From Bacillota bacterium (GTDB lineage: Bacteria; Bacillota; Clostridia; Lachnospirales; Lachnospiraceae): a stretch of DNA of 64,000 bases. Shown here piece after piece: positions 25,019 to 34,968 of the stretch. Each line of letters opens with the position of its first letter. The stretch's first letter is position 1. The stretch lies in NCBI GenBank assembly GCA_023386815.1, contig JAEWIZ010000030.1, positions 1 through 64,000 of the forward strand, read 5' to 3'. The position numbers and the translations under genes are program-made. A model generated the notes under the pieces. It saw nothing but the letters and a program-made list of their open reading frames with translations. It made no database searches and was not told the DNA's origin.

Positions 25019-26321
25019 GGCGACCTCTTACCTCTGCCTTAACCTCAGATAAGTAGGACAGGGAACCAAAGGCAAGAATTACATCCTCTTTGTCAGCCCC
25101 GTCATACGCTATATTAATTGCATTAGGAACTGTTTGTGCATCAATTACAGAACAGGTACAATATTTCTTAGCCTCTATCGCTAACTGCGAGGAGGCTAAT
25201 GCTCTTTCATTGCCCGGGGTAACCGTAATTATCTTATGTGCTAATGGTGCCATTTGTGCTAATATCTTACTATAATCCTTATCCGCTAAAACACCAACGA
25301 TATAGATGATTCTTTGTTTATTGAAGTAACGCTGAAGGGTGTTTTTTAAGTACAGCGCCGCATCCTCATTATGTGCTCCGTCAATGATAAAATATGGTTT
25401 CTCAGCCAGGATTTCAAATCGGCCATTCCATTTTGCCTGAGCAAGACCTTCTTGTATCGCTGACTGACTAATCTGATAGCCTAAGCTTTGCAGCACTTCT
25501 ATCGTTCCTAAGGCTAACAGTGCATTTTTCCCCTGATATTCGCCTAACATCTTAATCACATAGTCTTTATCTTGATAAGAAAAGCTAGTTCCTTCCAGAT
25601 TATAATCTATCTGAACTAATTCCTCTTCGCTTCGTACTGTCAGCCTTGATTTTTTTTCTTCACAGGTATCCATTAGTACTCTAAGAATAGACGGTTCATT
25701 ATTGCAGGTAATCACAGGTACTCCAGGTTTTATGATACCAGCCTTTTCCCTTGCAATCTTCTCTAGGGTATCCCCAAGAAACTGCATATGATCCATACTA
25801 ATGGAGGTGATTACGCAACAAATAGGATGTAATATCACATTCGTTGCATCCAGTCTTCCCCCTAACCCGACCTCCATTATTGCAAAATCCACATTTATCT
25901 CATGCATATGAAGGATGGCCATAGCAGTCTCTATCTCAAAGGACGTAGGATGGTGAAAGCCTTCCGTTACCATTGCCTCACAAGCAGGCTTGATCTTAGC
26001 AATTGCATCACAAATTCCCTCTTCTGTAATATTTTCATTTATTACCTGACTAGATTCCTTTTTAGATAATTGAACTCTCTCCCGATAAGAAAAAACCGCT
26101 GGAGAGATATATCTTCCCACATGATAACCTTCCGCCGCAAGCACCGACGCAATCATGGCTGTTGTAGAACCTTTTCCGTTCGTTCCAGCCACATGTATGA
26201 TCTTAAGCTTATCCTGAGGATTATCCAGTCTTCTCATTAGCTCCGTAATCGTCTCTAATCCCAGCTTACTCCCGTATTGATTCGAATCATTTATAAATGT
26301 TCTTGCTTCTTCGTAAGTCAT
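25011..26321 (-). CDS. folC: folylpolyglutamate synthase/dihydrofolate synthase
   Basis: About 436 residues, Mur-ligase superfamily. It has the P-loop HVAGTNGKGSTTAM, the family sequence SPAVFSYRERVQL, the metal-site region FEIETAMAILH, EVGLGGRLDATN, and the C-terminal IDGAHNEDAA motif. It adds glutamate to folates and may also make dihydrofolate from dihydropteroate. The longest frame (to 26450) adds 43 residues not found in the family and overlaps the upstream gene; the ATG at 26321 has GGAG at a 5-nt spacing and gives the typical MTYEEARTFI start. Confidence 0.92.
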   Translation of the reverse strand: MTYEEARTFINDSNQYGSKLGLETITELMRRLDNPQDKLKIIHVAGTNGKGSTTAMIASVLAAEGYHVGRYISPAVFSYRERVQLSKKESSQVINENITEEGICDAIAKIKPACEAMVTEGFHHPTSFEIETAMAILHMHEINVDFAIMEVGLGGRLDATNVILHPICCVITSISMDHMQFLGDTLEKIAREKAGIIKPGVPVITCNNEPSILRVLMDTCEEKKSRLTVRSEEELVQIDYNLEGTSFSYQDKDYVIKMLGEYQGKNALLALGTIEVLQSLGYQISQSAIQEGLAQAKWNGRFEILAEKPYFIIDGAHNEDAALYLKNTLQRYFNKQRIIYIVGVLADKDYSKILAQMAPLAHKIITVTPGNERALASSQLAIEAKKYCTCSVIDAQTVPNAINIAYDGADKEDVILAFGSLSYLSEVKAEVRGRLN

Positions 26322-26439
26322 ATCTACTCCATTCAATAAACGCTCTGCATATCCTTTGTTCACTAGGAATCTGAAACAACCTAACAGGATATAGTAATAT
26401 AGCTGCAGATTTATTCCTATTTGCTTCCAGATATATTCG

Positions 26440-27648
26440 TTATTTCTCACTCACAACCTGGAAGATAAAGAACTTCAGATAATAGGATTCATCCGCTGCC
26501 CACAAAATCGGATGATCCGGTGCCTGGGTTCGGTATTCCACCTGTCTGATCCTCTTCTTCACGTTCTTCGCTGCCTGTCCTATGGTTTCAGCAAATAAAT
26601 CGGGGGTCATGAAATGAGAGCAGGAGCAGGTAGCCAGATATCCACCATCCTTCACTAGTTTCATGGCTCTTAAATTAATCTCGCGATATCCCTTGATGGC
26701 ATTTTTTACTGAATTCTTAGATTTCGTAAAGGCAGGAGGATCTAAGATTACCACATCAAATAGCTCTCCATTTCTTTCGTATTCCGGTAAAAGATCAAAG
26801 ACATCTGCGGTTATAAATTTTACAGTATCACTTAAACCATTGATCGCCGCATTTTCTGTTGCCTGAGCTACTCCAAGCTCTGAGGCGTCCACGCCAATTA
26901 CTTCTCTTGCGCCTCCAATTCCAGCATTCAACGCAAAAGAGCCTGTATGGGTAAAGCAGTCAAGTACTCTAGCTCCCTTGCAAAGCTTACCAATGGCTGC
27001 ACGATTATACTTCTGATCCAGGAAGAAGCCGGTTTTTTGTCCTTCCGCTACATCTACCAGATATTTCACACCATTTTCCACGATTTGAACTTTTGTATCA
27101 AAAGGGTCACCCAGGAAGCCCTTTATGCGTTCCATTCCTTCATTGATTCGTACTTTAGCATCACTGCGTTCATAAACTCCACGAATCGGATAACCATCCT
27201 GCGCTAAGAGATCTTTCAGGATGTCTATAATTTCTTGCTTCATCCGGTCAATGCCCAGCGCCAGTGACTGTACCACCAGAATATCTGAAAATTTATCAAC
27301 TACTAGTCCAGGAAGAAAGTCCGCTTCTCCAAATATAATACGGCAGCTATCTACATCTACAGTCGTCTTACGATATTCCCACGCCGTCTTCACTCTCATT
27401 TTCAGGAAGTCCTCATCTATTTCCTGACCCTTCACTCGAGACATGACACGTACGGTTATCTTCGAATTCCTATTAATGAATCCACATCCCAGATAAAAGT
27501 CATCAAAATCATGTAGGTAAACTAAATCTCCGTTCTCGAATTCACCGGTAATTGTATCAATTTCATTATCAAAAATCCAGAGTCCACCGCTTTTTAAGCT
27601 TCTTCCCTCACCTTTTTTTATCTTTACAACAGCTTTCGCTTTACTCAT
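26440..27648 (-). CDS. rlmI: class I rRNA methyltransferase, RlmI-like
   Basis: About 402 residues. An N-terminal PUA-like domain (about 1-75, LKSGGLWIFDNEID, then GCGFINRNSKITVRV) precedes an RFM-type methyltransferase with the SAM site VLDCFTHTGSFALNAG, followed by VIGVDAS and the catalytic-loop motif VILDPPAFTKSK and a CSCSHFM cysteine motif. E. coli RlmI makes m5C1962 in 23S rRNA; the same target is plausible, not proven. GGAGG at 27657-27661 favours the ATG at 27648 over 27663. It lies upstream of folC on the same strand, 118 bp apart. Confidence 0.88.
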   Translation of the reverse strand: MSKAKAVVKIKKGEGRSLKSGGLWIFDNEIDTITGEFENGDLVYLHDFDDFYLGCGFINRNSKITVRVMSRVKGQEIDEDFLKMRVKTAWEYRKTTVDVDSCRIIFGEADFLPGLVVDKFSDILVVQSLALGIDRMKQEIIDILKDLLAQDGYPIRGVYERSDAKVRINEGMERIKGFLGDPFDTKVQIVENGVKYLVDVAEGQKTGFFLDQKYNRAAIGKLCKGARVLDCFTHTGSFALNAGIGGAREVIGVDASELGVAQATENAAINGLSDTVKFITADVFDLLPEYERNGELFDVVILDPPAFTKSKNSVKNAIKGYREINLRAMKLVKDGGYLATCSCSHFMTPDLFAETIGQAAKNVKKRIRQVEYRTQAPDHPILWAADESYYLKFFIFQVVSEK

Positions 27649-27760
27649 TCTATGTTCCTCCATTTTTACAGGTAACTTAATAACTCTTCTTTATCTGATA
27701 CTTATTATTTATCTGATATTTTATCTACTTTACCTATTTTATCTAATTTTCTATTTTCAT

Positions 27761-28192
27761 TTATTTCTTTCTTTGAAATATCAACAACTTACTAAACACG
27801 TAATTAAGCACAATTACAATAACTGCTAGAAAGGCCTTTACTAGTAGACGATAAAATCCCAGCCATACTACAAAGATTAGCATACCTAACTGCTCAATAC
27901 CTAAGGTGATCAAACGTAGCCCAAAAAACTTCGTGACCTTCATCGCCTCATCCTTAGCGCCCTCACTTTTGGATTGAAATACATTAATTTTATTTACTAA
28001 GTATGCAAAGGTAACAGCAATAACCCAGGCAATCGCATTCGCTGTAAGTGTTGGTATTCCAACTCTACATAAGAGCTCCAAGCTTACAAAATTAACAATG
28101 GTTGTTAATGTACCTGCAATCGCGTATGTTATTGTTTCCCGATTCACCAACGTTTGAAATAACCACTTTACTTTATCTCTTATAAAATCCAT
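27761..28192 (-). CDS. GtrA family membrane protein
   Basis: About 143 residues with four membrane helices (ITYAIAGTLTTIVNFVS, ANAIAWVIAVTFAYLV, FGLRLITLGIEQLGMLIFVV, VKAFLAVIVIVLNYVFS), matching the GtrA family in length and in the KLLIFQ-type C-terminus. GtrA proteins are thought to help flip lipid-linked sugars for wall or surface glycosylation. The ATG at 28192 is preceded by AGGAGG inside the longer frame starting at 28225. No glycosyltransferase is adjacent, so the substrate is unknown. Confidence 0.85.
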   Translation of the reverse strand: MDFIRDKVKWLFQTLVNRETITYAIAGTLTTIVNFVSLELLCRVGIPTLTANAIAWVIAVTFAYLVNKINVFQSKSEGAKDEAMKVTKFFGLRLITLGIEQLGMLIFVVWLGFYRLLVKAFLAVIVIVLNYVFSKLLIFQRKK

Positions 28193-28465
28193 AACTAAAA
28201 TGCCTCCTGGTAAAGTATTTCCCATCTTTGATCATTAAAAAACTTATCGTAATAGCTCTGTACTTGCTTCCTATTATATTACAGCGTGTCTTTCACATGT
28301 AGCAGACCAATTATATCATCTGGACATGCATTAATCCAGTGAAATATACTTTCTTTTCCTGATGTCTATCAAAAATCATACTGTCGTTTTGCTCATATAT
28401 TTTACTATATTATTGCCTAAAACATTGTGCAAATTGCCACATTTCAAGTTCAGATTACATTTAAA

Positions 28466-28649
28466 TTGAATTTTGGCCATGCATCATGTATGATATTGAG
28501 TCGAGTGATTAATCCAATCTGACATGAAATAATAAATAATTCGGTTTCATAAATCAACTTTTCTATAAGTTGAAAGCTGTTAATCTCCCTTCGTTTTATG
28601 GGATGTGAATACTTATGACCCGAACCATCATATAAGGAGTTTTTAAAAA
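28466..28649 (+). promoter_or_regulatory. promoter and long leader of the ABC-F gene
   Basis: TTGAAT (28466-28471) and TATGAT (28489-28494) are 17 bp apart, giving a leader of about 150 nt. The leader contains a small hairpin (TCAACTT/AAGTTGA near 28553-28575) and, just before the gene, two overlapping mini-frames: ATG GGA TGT GAA TAC TTA TGA, then ATG ACC CGA ACC ATC ATA TAA, whose stop abuts the AAGGAG of the gene. Several antibiotic-resistance ABC-F genes use leader peptides for attenuation; that role here is speculative. Nothing else is seen in the 28193-28465 gap. Confidence 0.45.
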
Positions 28650-30203
28650 ATGAGCATATTAAATGTTACTAATCTAAGCCACGGCTTCGGTGACCGCGCA
28701 ATTTTCCATAACGTTTCTTTCCGTTTATTAAAGGGTGAGCATATCGGATTAATTGGTGCAAATGGAGAAGGTAAATCAACCTTTATGAATATTGTGACGA
28801 ATCGGTTAATGCCTGATGAGGGAAAGGTTGAGTGGGCTAAGCACGTTCATGCCGGATATCTTGATCAGCATGCGGTTCTGGAAAAGGGAATGACCCTGAA
28901 AACTGTGCTGCAATCCGCTTTTTCTTACTTATTTGAATTAGAGGAAAAGATGAATCAGATCTGTGATTCTATGGGTGATGCAGAGGGTGATGAGCTGCAG
29001 GAAATGATTGATGAGCTTGGTACCATTCAAGATCTGTTAACGATCCACGACTTTTATATCATTGATAATAAGGTTGATGAAATCGCACACGCTCTTGGAC
29101 TGGATGAAATCGGCCTTGACGTAGATGTTACCGATTTGAGCGGTGGTCAGAGAACAAAATTATTGCTTGGTAAGCTATTATTGGAAAAGCCGGATATCCT
29201 ATTACTCGACGAGCCGACGAACTATCTGGATGTTCAACATATTGAATGGTTAAAACGTTATTTAAATGATTATGAGAATGCCTTTATCCTAATCTCTCAT
29301 GATATTCCATTTTTAAATAGCGTGGTTAATATCATCTACCATATGGAAAATCAAGAGTTAAACCGTTATGTGGGTAACTATGATAAATTCATGGAAGTTT
29401 ATGAGATGAAGAAGACTCAGCTAGAAGCTGCATACAAGCGTCAGCAGAAAGAAATTGAGGAGCTGGAGGATTTTGTGGCACGTAACAAAGCCAGAGTATC
29501 CACTAGAAATATGGCTATGTCCCGTCAAAAGAAGCTGGATAAGATGGAAGTGATTGAACTTGCCAAGGATAAACCAAAGCCAGAATTTAACTTTAAAGAA
29601 GCAAGAGCTGCCGGAAGATACATTTTCCAAACAGAGGATTTTGTGATCGGATATGATGAGCCTCTTTCCGCTCCTTTGACCCTTTCCATGGAGCGTGGTG
29701 AAAAAATCGCCTTAGTCGGAGCAAATGGTATTGGTAAAACCACCCTATTAAAAAGTATTCTTGGACTCATCCCTTCGCTTAGCGGTAAGGTTACTTTAGG
29801 CGATTATTTGAATATCGGATATTTTGAACAAGAAATGGCGCCCGGAAATACCTCCACCTGTTTAGAGGAAATCTGGAAGGAGTTCCCCGGCTATACTCAG
29901 TACGAAGTACGTTCAGCCCTTGCAAAATGTGGCCTTACCACAAAGCATATCGAAAGTCAGGTTCGTGTTCTAAGTGGTGGTGAGCAGGCAAAGGTTCGTT
30001 TGTGCAAGCTGATCAACCGTGAAACTAATATTCTCCTCCTGGACGAGCCCACTAACCATCTGGATATAGATGCGAAGGATGAATTAAAACGCGCTTTGAA
30101 AGCGTATAAAGGCAGTATATTACTGATTTGTCATGAGCCGGAGTTCTATGACGGTCTGGTTACCCAGGTTTTGGATTGTACGAAATGGACTACAAAGAAA
30201 TAA
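28650..30203 (+). CDS. ABC-F family ATPase
   Basis: 517 residues with two ATPase domains in one chain and no membrane segments, which defines ABC-F. Walker A motifs are GANGEGKST and GANGIGKTT; signatures are LSGGQRTK and LSGGEQAK; Walker B regions LLLDEPTNYLD and LLLDEPTNHLD. The charged linker (about residues 245-310, YKRQQKEIEELEDFVARNKA) would reach the ribosomal P-site tRNA. Such proteins act on the ribosome as translation factors or antibiotic-protection proteins. Sequence alone cannot say which; the long leader hints at translation-coupled regulation. Confidence 0.88.
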   Translation: MSILNVTNLSHGFGDRAIFHNVSFRLLKGEHIGLIGANGEGKSTFMNIVTNRLMPDEGKVEWAKHVHAGYLDQHAVLEKGMTLKTVLQSAFSYLFELEEKMNQICDSMGDAEGDELQEMIDELGTIQDLLTIHDFYIIDNKVDEIAHALGLDEIGLDVDVTDLSGGQRTKLLLGKLLLEKPDILLLDEPTNYLDVQHIEWLKRYLNDYENAFILISHDIPFLNSVVNIIYHMENQELNRYVGNYDKFMEVYEMKKTQLEAAYKRQQKEIEELEDFVARNKARVSTRNMAMSRQKKLDKMEVIELAKDKPKPEFNFKEARAAGRYIFQTEDFVIGYDEPLSAPLTLSMERGEKIALVGANGIGKTTLLKSILGLIPSLSGKVTLGDYLNIGYFEQEMAPGNTSTCLEEIWKEFPGYTQYEVRSALAKCGLTTKHIESQVRVLSGGEQAKVRLCKLINRETNILLLDEPTNHLDIDAKDELKRALKAYKGSILLICHEPEFYDGLVTQVLDCTKWTTKK

Positions 30204-30225
30204 GTTATAAAATAAATGAAAAAAG

Positions 30226-30280
30226 CCTCCTCTTTTTAGAATGTAACTGATTGATTCAAACAAAGAGGAGGTCCTTTTTA
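30226..30280 (+). terminator. terminator after the ABC-F gene
   Basis: CCTCCTCTTT (30226-30235) pairs perfectly with AAAGAGGAGG (30262-30271) across a 26-nt loop and is followed by TCCTTTTTA. Confidence 0.7.
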
Positions 30281-30404
30281 TATCAAAACATTGGAATCTA
30301 TAAATTTTAGCTGCTCGATTCTGAAGTTAGTTGTATATGCGAGTAACTGAGATTAGTTTGTCAATCAAGATTCTCAGCTTTAAATACTTATGTTATTTTT
30401 GTTC

Positions 30405-31241
30405 TTACACAAAGGTTCCTTCCCTTATTTCTCGGAAAGCTTGCTCCAATTCCTCAGAGGTATTCATCACTATTGGACCTCCCCAAGCAATTGGTTCCTG
30501 AAGGGGTTTCCCCATAAAAAGTACAAGCCTCACCGGCTCAGCCTGAGCAGTTACCTCCAACTCCTCACCTTTGGTGAATAACACAGCTCGTCTTTCTTCC
30601 AGAGTCTCCTTCTCATTGCTGCCAAAGCTTCCGACGCCTTCCATTACATAGGCAAATACAGTTTCCTCCGGATCCGTTGCTATACTCCAACTTGTATTAG
30701 GCAAAATAGTAATATCCAGCACAGTAGCTTTCACATAATCCCCCTGCATAGCTCCCGCTTGTTCTTTATAGTAACCGGATAAAATTCGTACAATACTACC
30801 AGGCTCCTTCCTTACAGGAATCATTTCAGAACGGATATCCCTATACTTGGGCTCCACCATTTTGTCTTTCCTTGGAAGGTTCAGCCATAGTTGCAGACCC
30901 AGCATCCGCTCTGAAGGCTGTGGCATTTCCTGGTGCAGGATTGCTTTTCCTGCCGTCATCCATTGGCAGCACCCATCGTTAATGGTACCTTGATTCCCCA
31001 TACTGTCCCCATGTTCAATCTCACCTTGTACTAAATAGGTTACGGTTTCAATTCCACGATGGGGATGCCAGGGGAAACCCTTGACATAGTCCTCCGGGTT
31101 ATTGGAATCAAAGGCATCCAACATTAAAAAGGGATCAAAATCGTGCACATTATCGTAGCCGATGACCCGAACCAGCTTTACACCCGCTCCATCTACCTGA
31201 CGGCTCCCAACTACCACCTTACTTATCTCTCGTTTACTCAT
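30405..31241 (-). CDS. pirin family protein
   Basis: About 278 residues, bicupin fold. The pirin metal site is present in the N-terminal cupin: HPHRGIETVTY (two His) with the later EHGDSMG and ILHQEMP histidines and glutamate. The C-terminal cupin is degenerate, as usual. Some bacterial pirins are quercetin 2,3-dioxygenases, others bind partner enzymes; the role here is unknown. AAAGGAG is 7 nt before the ATG at 31241; the longer frame from 31283 lacks such a site. Confidence 0.88.
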   Translation of the reverse strand: MSKREISKVVVGSRQVDGAGVKLVRVIGYDNVHDFDPFLMLDAFDSNNPEDYVKGFPWHPHRGIETVTYLVQGEIEHGDSMGNQGTINDGCCQWMTAGKAILHQEMPQPSERMLGLQLWLNLPRKDKMVEPKYRDIRSEMIPVRKEPGSIVRILSGYYKEQAGAMQGDYVKATVLDITILPNTSWSIATDPEETVFAYVMEGVGSFGSNEKETLEERRAVLFTKGEELEVTAQAEPVRLVLFMGKPLQEPIAWGGPIVMNTSEELEQAFREIREGTFV

Positions 31242-31390
31242 CACACAACTCCTTTCAAAACTTTTCTCTACTATATGCAACAATCATTAAAATAACTCCG
31301 TTCTAATGACCTCTTATATCCTTTGTACTACATTTTCCGAAATATAGCAATGGTTAAGTGCTTCCTTAGTAATTATCTGTTCCTTTTACA

Positions 31391-31422
31391 AAAGGATGAA
31401 GCAGTCGCCTGCTTCACCCTTT
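31391..31422 (-). terminator. terminator of the maltodextrin operon
   Basis: Arms 31391-31404 and 31409-31422 form a 14-bp stem with one G-U pair on the minus strand and a 4-nt loop. It lies about 30 bp after the lacI-type stop. Confidence 0.65.
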
Positions 31423-31449
31423 TGTCTACCATTTTATTTTTATCTAATT

Positions 31450-32484
31450 TTATCCTATTTTCTTTGTTGATTGTCCAACTACTAATTCAGCCTCGAAGGT
31501 CTTACCCCCACGCTGAATTTTGCCGTTGATCATATCAAACAATATCTTTATGGTTTCCTTTGCCATATCCTGTACTGGCTGCCTTATGGTTGTAATGGAT
31601 GGGTGATAATAAAAGGAAATATCCATACCATCATATCCAGAAACTGAATAATCCTTCGGAACTTGCTTTTTATTCTCAAAAATTGCCTTACAGGTACCAA
31701 CAGCAATACTGTCGGATATTGCAAATATGGCCGTACAATCGACGCCAGAAGCCATCAGTTCCTTTGTTACCTCATATCCATATTTCATCGAGAAAATATC
31801 CATGGTCTCATCCTGCAAATAACGAATCAGACTGTCATCTCTGGGAATCTGATTATCCTCCAAAGCTTTGAGATATCCCTCCAACCTTAATTGGCCGATA
31901 CTTTCATCACAGGGCGGAGCTGCAATGGCTGCAATCCGCTTATGGCCTAATTTACAAAGATAGTCTACCATTCGATAGCTTTCCTTAAAATCATCCACTG
32001 CAACAAAGGAATATTTATTCTTATCAATAATATCTGAAATACCTCCGGTACTCAGAATAAACGGTACTGTCAACTGTCTTAGCTTTTCCTCCGAATGGCA
32101 GAAATACCCCCCGAGGAATACGATGCCCTTTAATCGTTTCTCCTTTTCCAGCAGGAGAGCAACCTCAACTTCATCTTCATTTTCTTCCACACGATGCAAT
32201 AGGAAGGTGTATTTCTTCTTCTGGATATCCTGTTCAAACACCTTCAACATATTATTAAAGAACGGGTTTGTGATACCTTTAATTAATACGGCAACCGTAT
32301 TAGACTCCGACCGCTTCAGATTACGGGCACTGTTATTCGGAATATAATTGTGATCCTTGATTGCCTGCATAATCTGGGTCTTTGTCTCCGGGTTAATATC
32401 TGGATGATTATTAATTGCCCTGGATACCGTACTAACTGCAACACCACATATTCTTGCTATATCTTTAATTGTAGTTGTTTCCAT
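31450..32484 (-). CDS. LacI family repressor of the maltodextrin operon
   Basis: 344 residues. The N-terminal LacI helix-turn-helix and hinge are clear (TIKDIARICGVAVSTVSRAI, then NNSARNLKRSESNTVAVLIK), followed by a periplasmic-binding-like effector domain (GIVFLGGYF, VDYLCKLGHKRIAAIA, VSGYDGMDIS, TTIRQPVQDM). It is the last gene of the malE-malF-malG-malQ unit and probably represses it through the sites at 37503-37532; it most resembles MalR-type maltose repressors. Inducer identity (maltose or maltodextrin) is inferred from context. AGGAAG precedes the ATG. Confidence 0.88.
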   Translation of the reverse strand: METTTIKDIARICGVAVSTVSRAINNHPDINPETKTQIMQAIKDHNYIPNNSARNLKRSESNTVAVLIKGITNPFFNNMLKVFEQDIQKKKYTFLLHRVEENEDEVEVALLLEKEKRLKGIVFLGGYFCHSEEKLRQLTVPFILSTGGISDIIDKNKYSFVAVDDFKESYRMVDYLCKLGHKRIAAIAAPPCDESIGQLRLEGYLKALEDNQIPRDDSLIRYLQDETMDIFSMKYGYEVTKELMASGVDCTAIFAISDSIAVGTCKAIFENKKQVPKDYSVSGYDGMDISFYYHPSITTIRQPVQDMAKETIKILFDMINGKIQRGGKTFEAELVVGQSTKKIG

Positions 32485-32600
32485 CGTTAATCTTCCTTTG
32501 CATAGGTTTCGCTACAAATGCTCATTCACGACCTTCGCCGCTGGCACAATGTCTGCCGACATTATACCAATTACTATCAAAAAAAGCAATGATACAATGA

Positions 32601-34079
32601 TTATCTTCCATAGAGCTTTGTAATATACTTGATTTGCTTTAATATCTCCTCTGTAATCTCGTCTCTTTGTAATCTCCACTTCCAGTTAGTACCCACTGTC
32701 GATGGTATATTAATTCTGGCCTCGGTATTTAATCCAAGATAATCCTGAACAGGGATGATGCAAAGCTTTGCTACACTCATTTGGGCAAGTCGTATCAAGC
32801 TCCAATGAAGTCGATCTGTCTCTGATGAATTAAGCCCCATATAGTTTAAAGCCATCCTCTTATCATCCTCGCTAATGGTTTGAAACCAGCCTTGGATTGT
32901 ATCATTATCATGAGTGCCAGTATATACGACACAGTTTTTATCATAATTGTGAGGAAGATAGTCGCTATCTTCTCTGGAATCAAAGGCAAATTCTAATACC
33001 TTCATACCAGGGTAACCGGTTTCATGCAGAAGATGTCGGACACTTTCTGTGATATATCCAAGATCTTCGGCAATAATATCAACCTGCCCAAGTGTCTTAG
33101 TAATCGCCTGGAACAGTTCGATTCCCGGTCCTTTTTCCCAATGACCATTCTCTGCTGTCTTATCACCAAAAGGTATGGAATAGTATTCATCAAAACCTTT
33201 GAAATGATCAATTCGAACTACATCATAGAGTTGAAAGCAATAAGAAATCCGGCTTAACCACCATTCATAACCGCTTTGTCTATGTAGTTCCCAGCGGTAT
33301 AATGGATTTCCCCAGAGCTGCCCCGTAGCCGAAAATGCGTCTGGCGGACAGCCGGCCACCGCAACGGGTTTTTGTTCCTCATCGAGTTCAAACAATTCCG
33401 GACGAGCCCAGGTGTCTGCACTGTCTAAGGCTACGTAGATTGGAAGATCTCCAATAATTTTAATTCCATTATCATTGGCATACTTCTTAAGCTTTGACCA
33501 TTGCTGAGTAAATAGATACTGAATATATTTATAAAATCTTACATCTTCAGCCAACTTCTCCTCATACATCGCTACAGCTTCCGGTTTACGTAACCTGATC
33601 TCCTCGCTCCAATCACACCAGCTTAAACCGCCGAAGCTGTTCTTTACTGCCATATAGAGAGCGTAGTCCTCAAGCCAGTATGCATTCTCTTTTTGAAAAG
33701 CGATATATTCCTTATCCTGATTCAGATCACTGCGCCCATAAGCTCTTCGAAGCATTCGAAAACGAGAAAGGTATACTTTTTCATAATCAATGTATCTTGG
33801 ATCATCCCCAAATTCATATTCTTCCAGTTCTGCTTTGGTCAATAATCCTTCCTTTACCAATTGATCCGGATCAATAAAATACGGATTCCCTGCAAAGGTG
33901 GAAAAGGATTGGTAGGGCGAATCCCCATAACTTGTAGGTCCGATAGGGAGTATCTGCCAGTATTTCTGTCCTGCTTTTTTTAATTGATCTATAAATTCGT
34001 AGGCTTCTTTTGAAAAAGCTCCAATTCCATAATTCGAGGGCAGGCTGGCAATTGGCAATAACATTCCGCTTGCTCGCAT
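32601..34079 (-). CDS. malQ: 4-alpha-glucanotransferase (amylomaltase)
   Basis: 492 residues, GH77. Typical start (RASGMLLPIASLPSNYGIGA), the catalytic nucleophile region VRIDHFKGFDEY, the acid/base region IIAEDLGYIT, and the transition-state Asp in YTGTHDNDTIQGW. It disproportionates maltodextrins, releasing glucose and making longer chains for phosphorylase. It lies 43 bp after malG in the maltodextrin operon. The assignment is firm from motifs and length (about 500 residues in the family). Confidence 0.95.
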   Translation of the reverse strand: MRASGMLLPIASLPSNYGIGAFSKEAYEFIDQLKKAGQKYWQILPIGPTSYGDSPYQSFSTFAGNPYFIDPDQLVKEGLLTKAELEEYEFGDDPRYIDYEKVYLSRFRMLRRAYGRSDLNQDKEYIAFQKENAYWLEDYALYMAVKNSFGGLSWCDWSEEIRLRKPEAVAMYEEKLAEDVRFYKYIQYLFTQQWSKLKKYANDNGIKIIGDLPIYVALDSADTWARPELFELDEEQKPVAVAGCPPDAFSATGQLWGNPLYRWELHRQSGYEWWLSRISYCFQLYDVVRIDHFKGFDEYYSIPFGDKTAENGHWEKGPGIELFQAITKTLGQVDIIAEDLGYITESVRHLLHETGYPGMKVLEFAFDSREDSDYLPHNYDKNCVVYTGTHDNDTIQGWFQTISEDDKRMALNYMGLNSSETDRLHWSLIRLAQMSVAKLCIIPVQDYLGLNTEARINIPSTVGTNWKWRLQRDEITEEILKQIKYITKLYGR

Positions 34080-34122
34080 AATTAGTCACATCCTTTAATT
34101 TTGATAGTGCAACAGGTTGCAC

Positions 34123-34968
34123 TCACCCTTTGACTGCTCCGGCAACCACACCTTCGATGATGTATTTTTGACAGGTCAGATAAAATACTACGATCGGTAT
34201 AATTGCCAACACCAGCATGGCCATCATAGCTCCCATATCAATGGAGCCATAGCCGCCCTTCAGATATTGGATTGCAATCGGAATTGTCTTATATTCTGAA
34301 CCAATTAGCAGATAAGGTAATAAATAATCGTTCCAGATCCACATGGTATTCAAGATACCAACGGTTACTGCAATCGGCTTTAACACCGGCATTACAACCC
34401 TGAAAAATGTGGTCAGAGTATTACAACCGTCAATCATAGCCGCTTCTTCCAGTTCAATGGGAATCGACTTAACAAAACCGCTAAACATGAATACAGACAA
34501 TCCGGCGCCAAATCCCAGATAGATAAAGATGATTCCAATCGGATTATCCAGATGCAGCATGTTCGCTACCTTTGTTAAGGTGAACATTACCATTTGAAAC
34601 GGTACAATCATGGAAAATGCAAATAAATAATATAGCGTAGTATTAAATTTATTCTTTACTCTAGTAATAAACCATGCAGTCATGGAAGTCAAAATAATGA
34701 TAACTGCAACAGAACAGATTGTGATAAAAAATGACCAGCCTGCAGCATTAATAAATCCTGTTTTCCCAATTCCACCGGTGTAATTTTCTAATTCAACGAA
34801 TGTCTCTGCATTCGGTAATTGAAAGGGTGTTTCACTAATAAAAAACTTACCTTTGAAGGAGTTAATTAATACAATAAGGATCGGTGAAATGAATAGTACC
34901 GATAATATAATTAATAAAACAAAGGTAATCATTCTGGAGGTTTTTCCTCTTTTACTATCCTTATTCAC
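34123..34968 (-). CDS. malG: maltodextrin ABC transporter permease, MalG type
   Basis: 281 residues, six membrane helices, CUT1 permease with the EAA loop (ELEEAAMIDGCNTLTTFFRVVMP). It starts with GTG (34968) behind GGAG and shares its first base with the last base of the malF stop, so the two are co-translated. It forms the channel with MalF. No ATPase gene is in the operon; a shared MsmK-like ATPase elsewhere must power it. Confidence 0.9.
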   Translation of the reverse strand: MNKDSKRGKTSRMITFVLLIILSVLFISPILIVLINSFKGKFFISETPFQLPNAETFVELENYTGGIGKTGFINAAGWSFFITICSVAVIIILTSMTAWFITRVKNKFNTTLYYLFAFSMIVPFQMVMFTLTKVANMLHLDNPIGIIFIYLGFGAGLSVFMFSGFVKSIPIELEEAAMIDGCNTLTTFFRVVMPVLKPIAVTVGILNTMWIWNDYLLPYLLIGSEYKTIPIAIQYLKGGYGSIDMGAMMAMLVLAIIPIVVFYLTCQKYIIEGVVAGAVKG

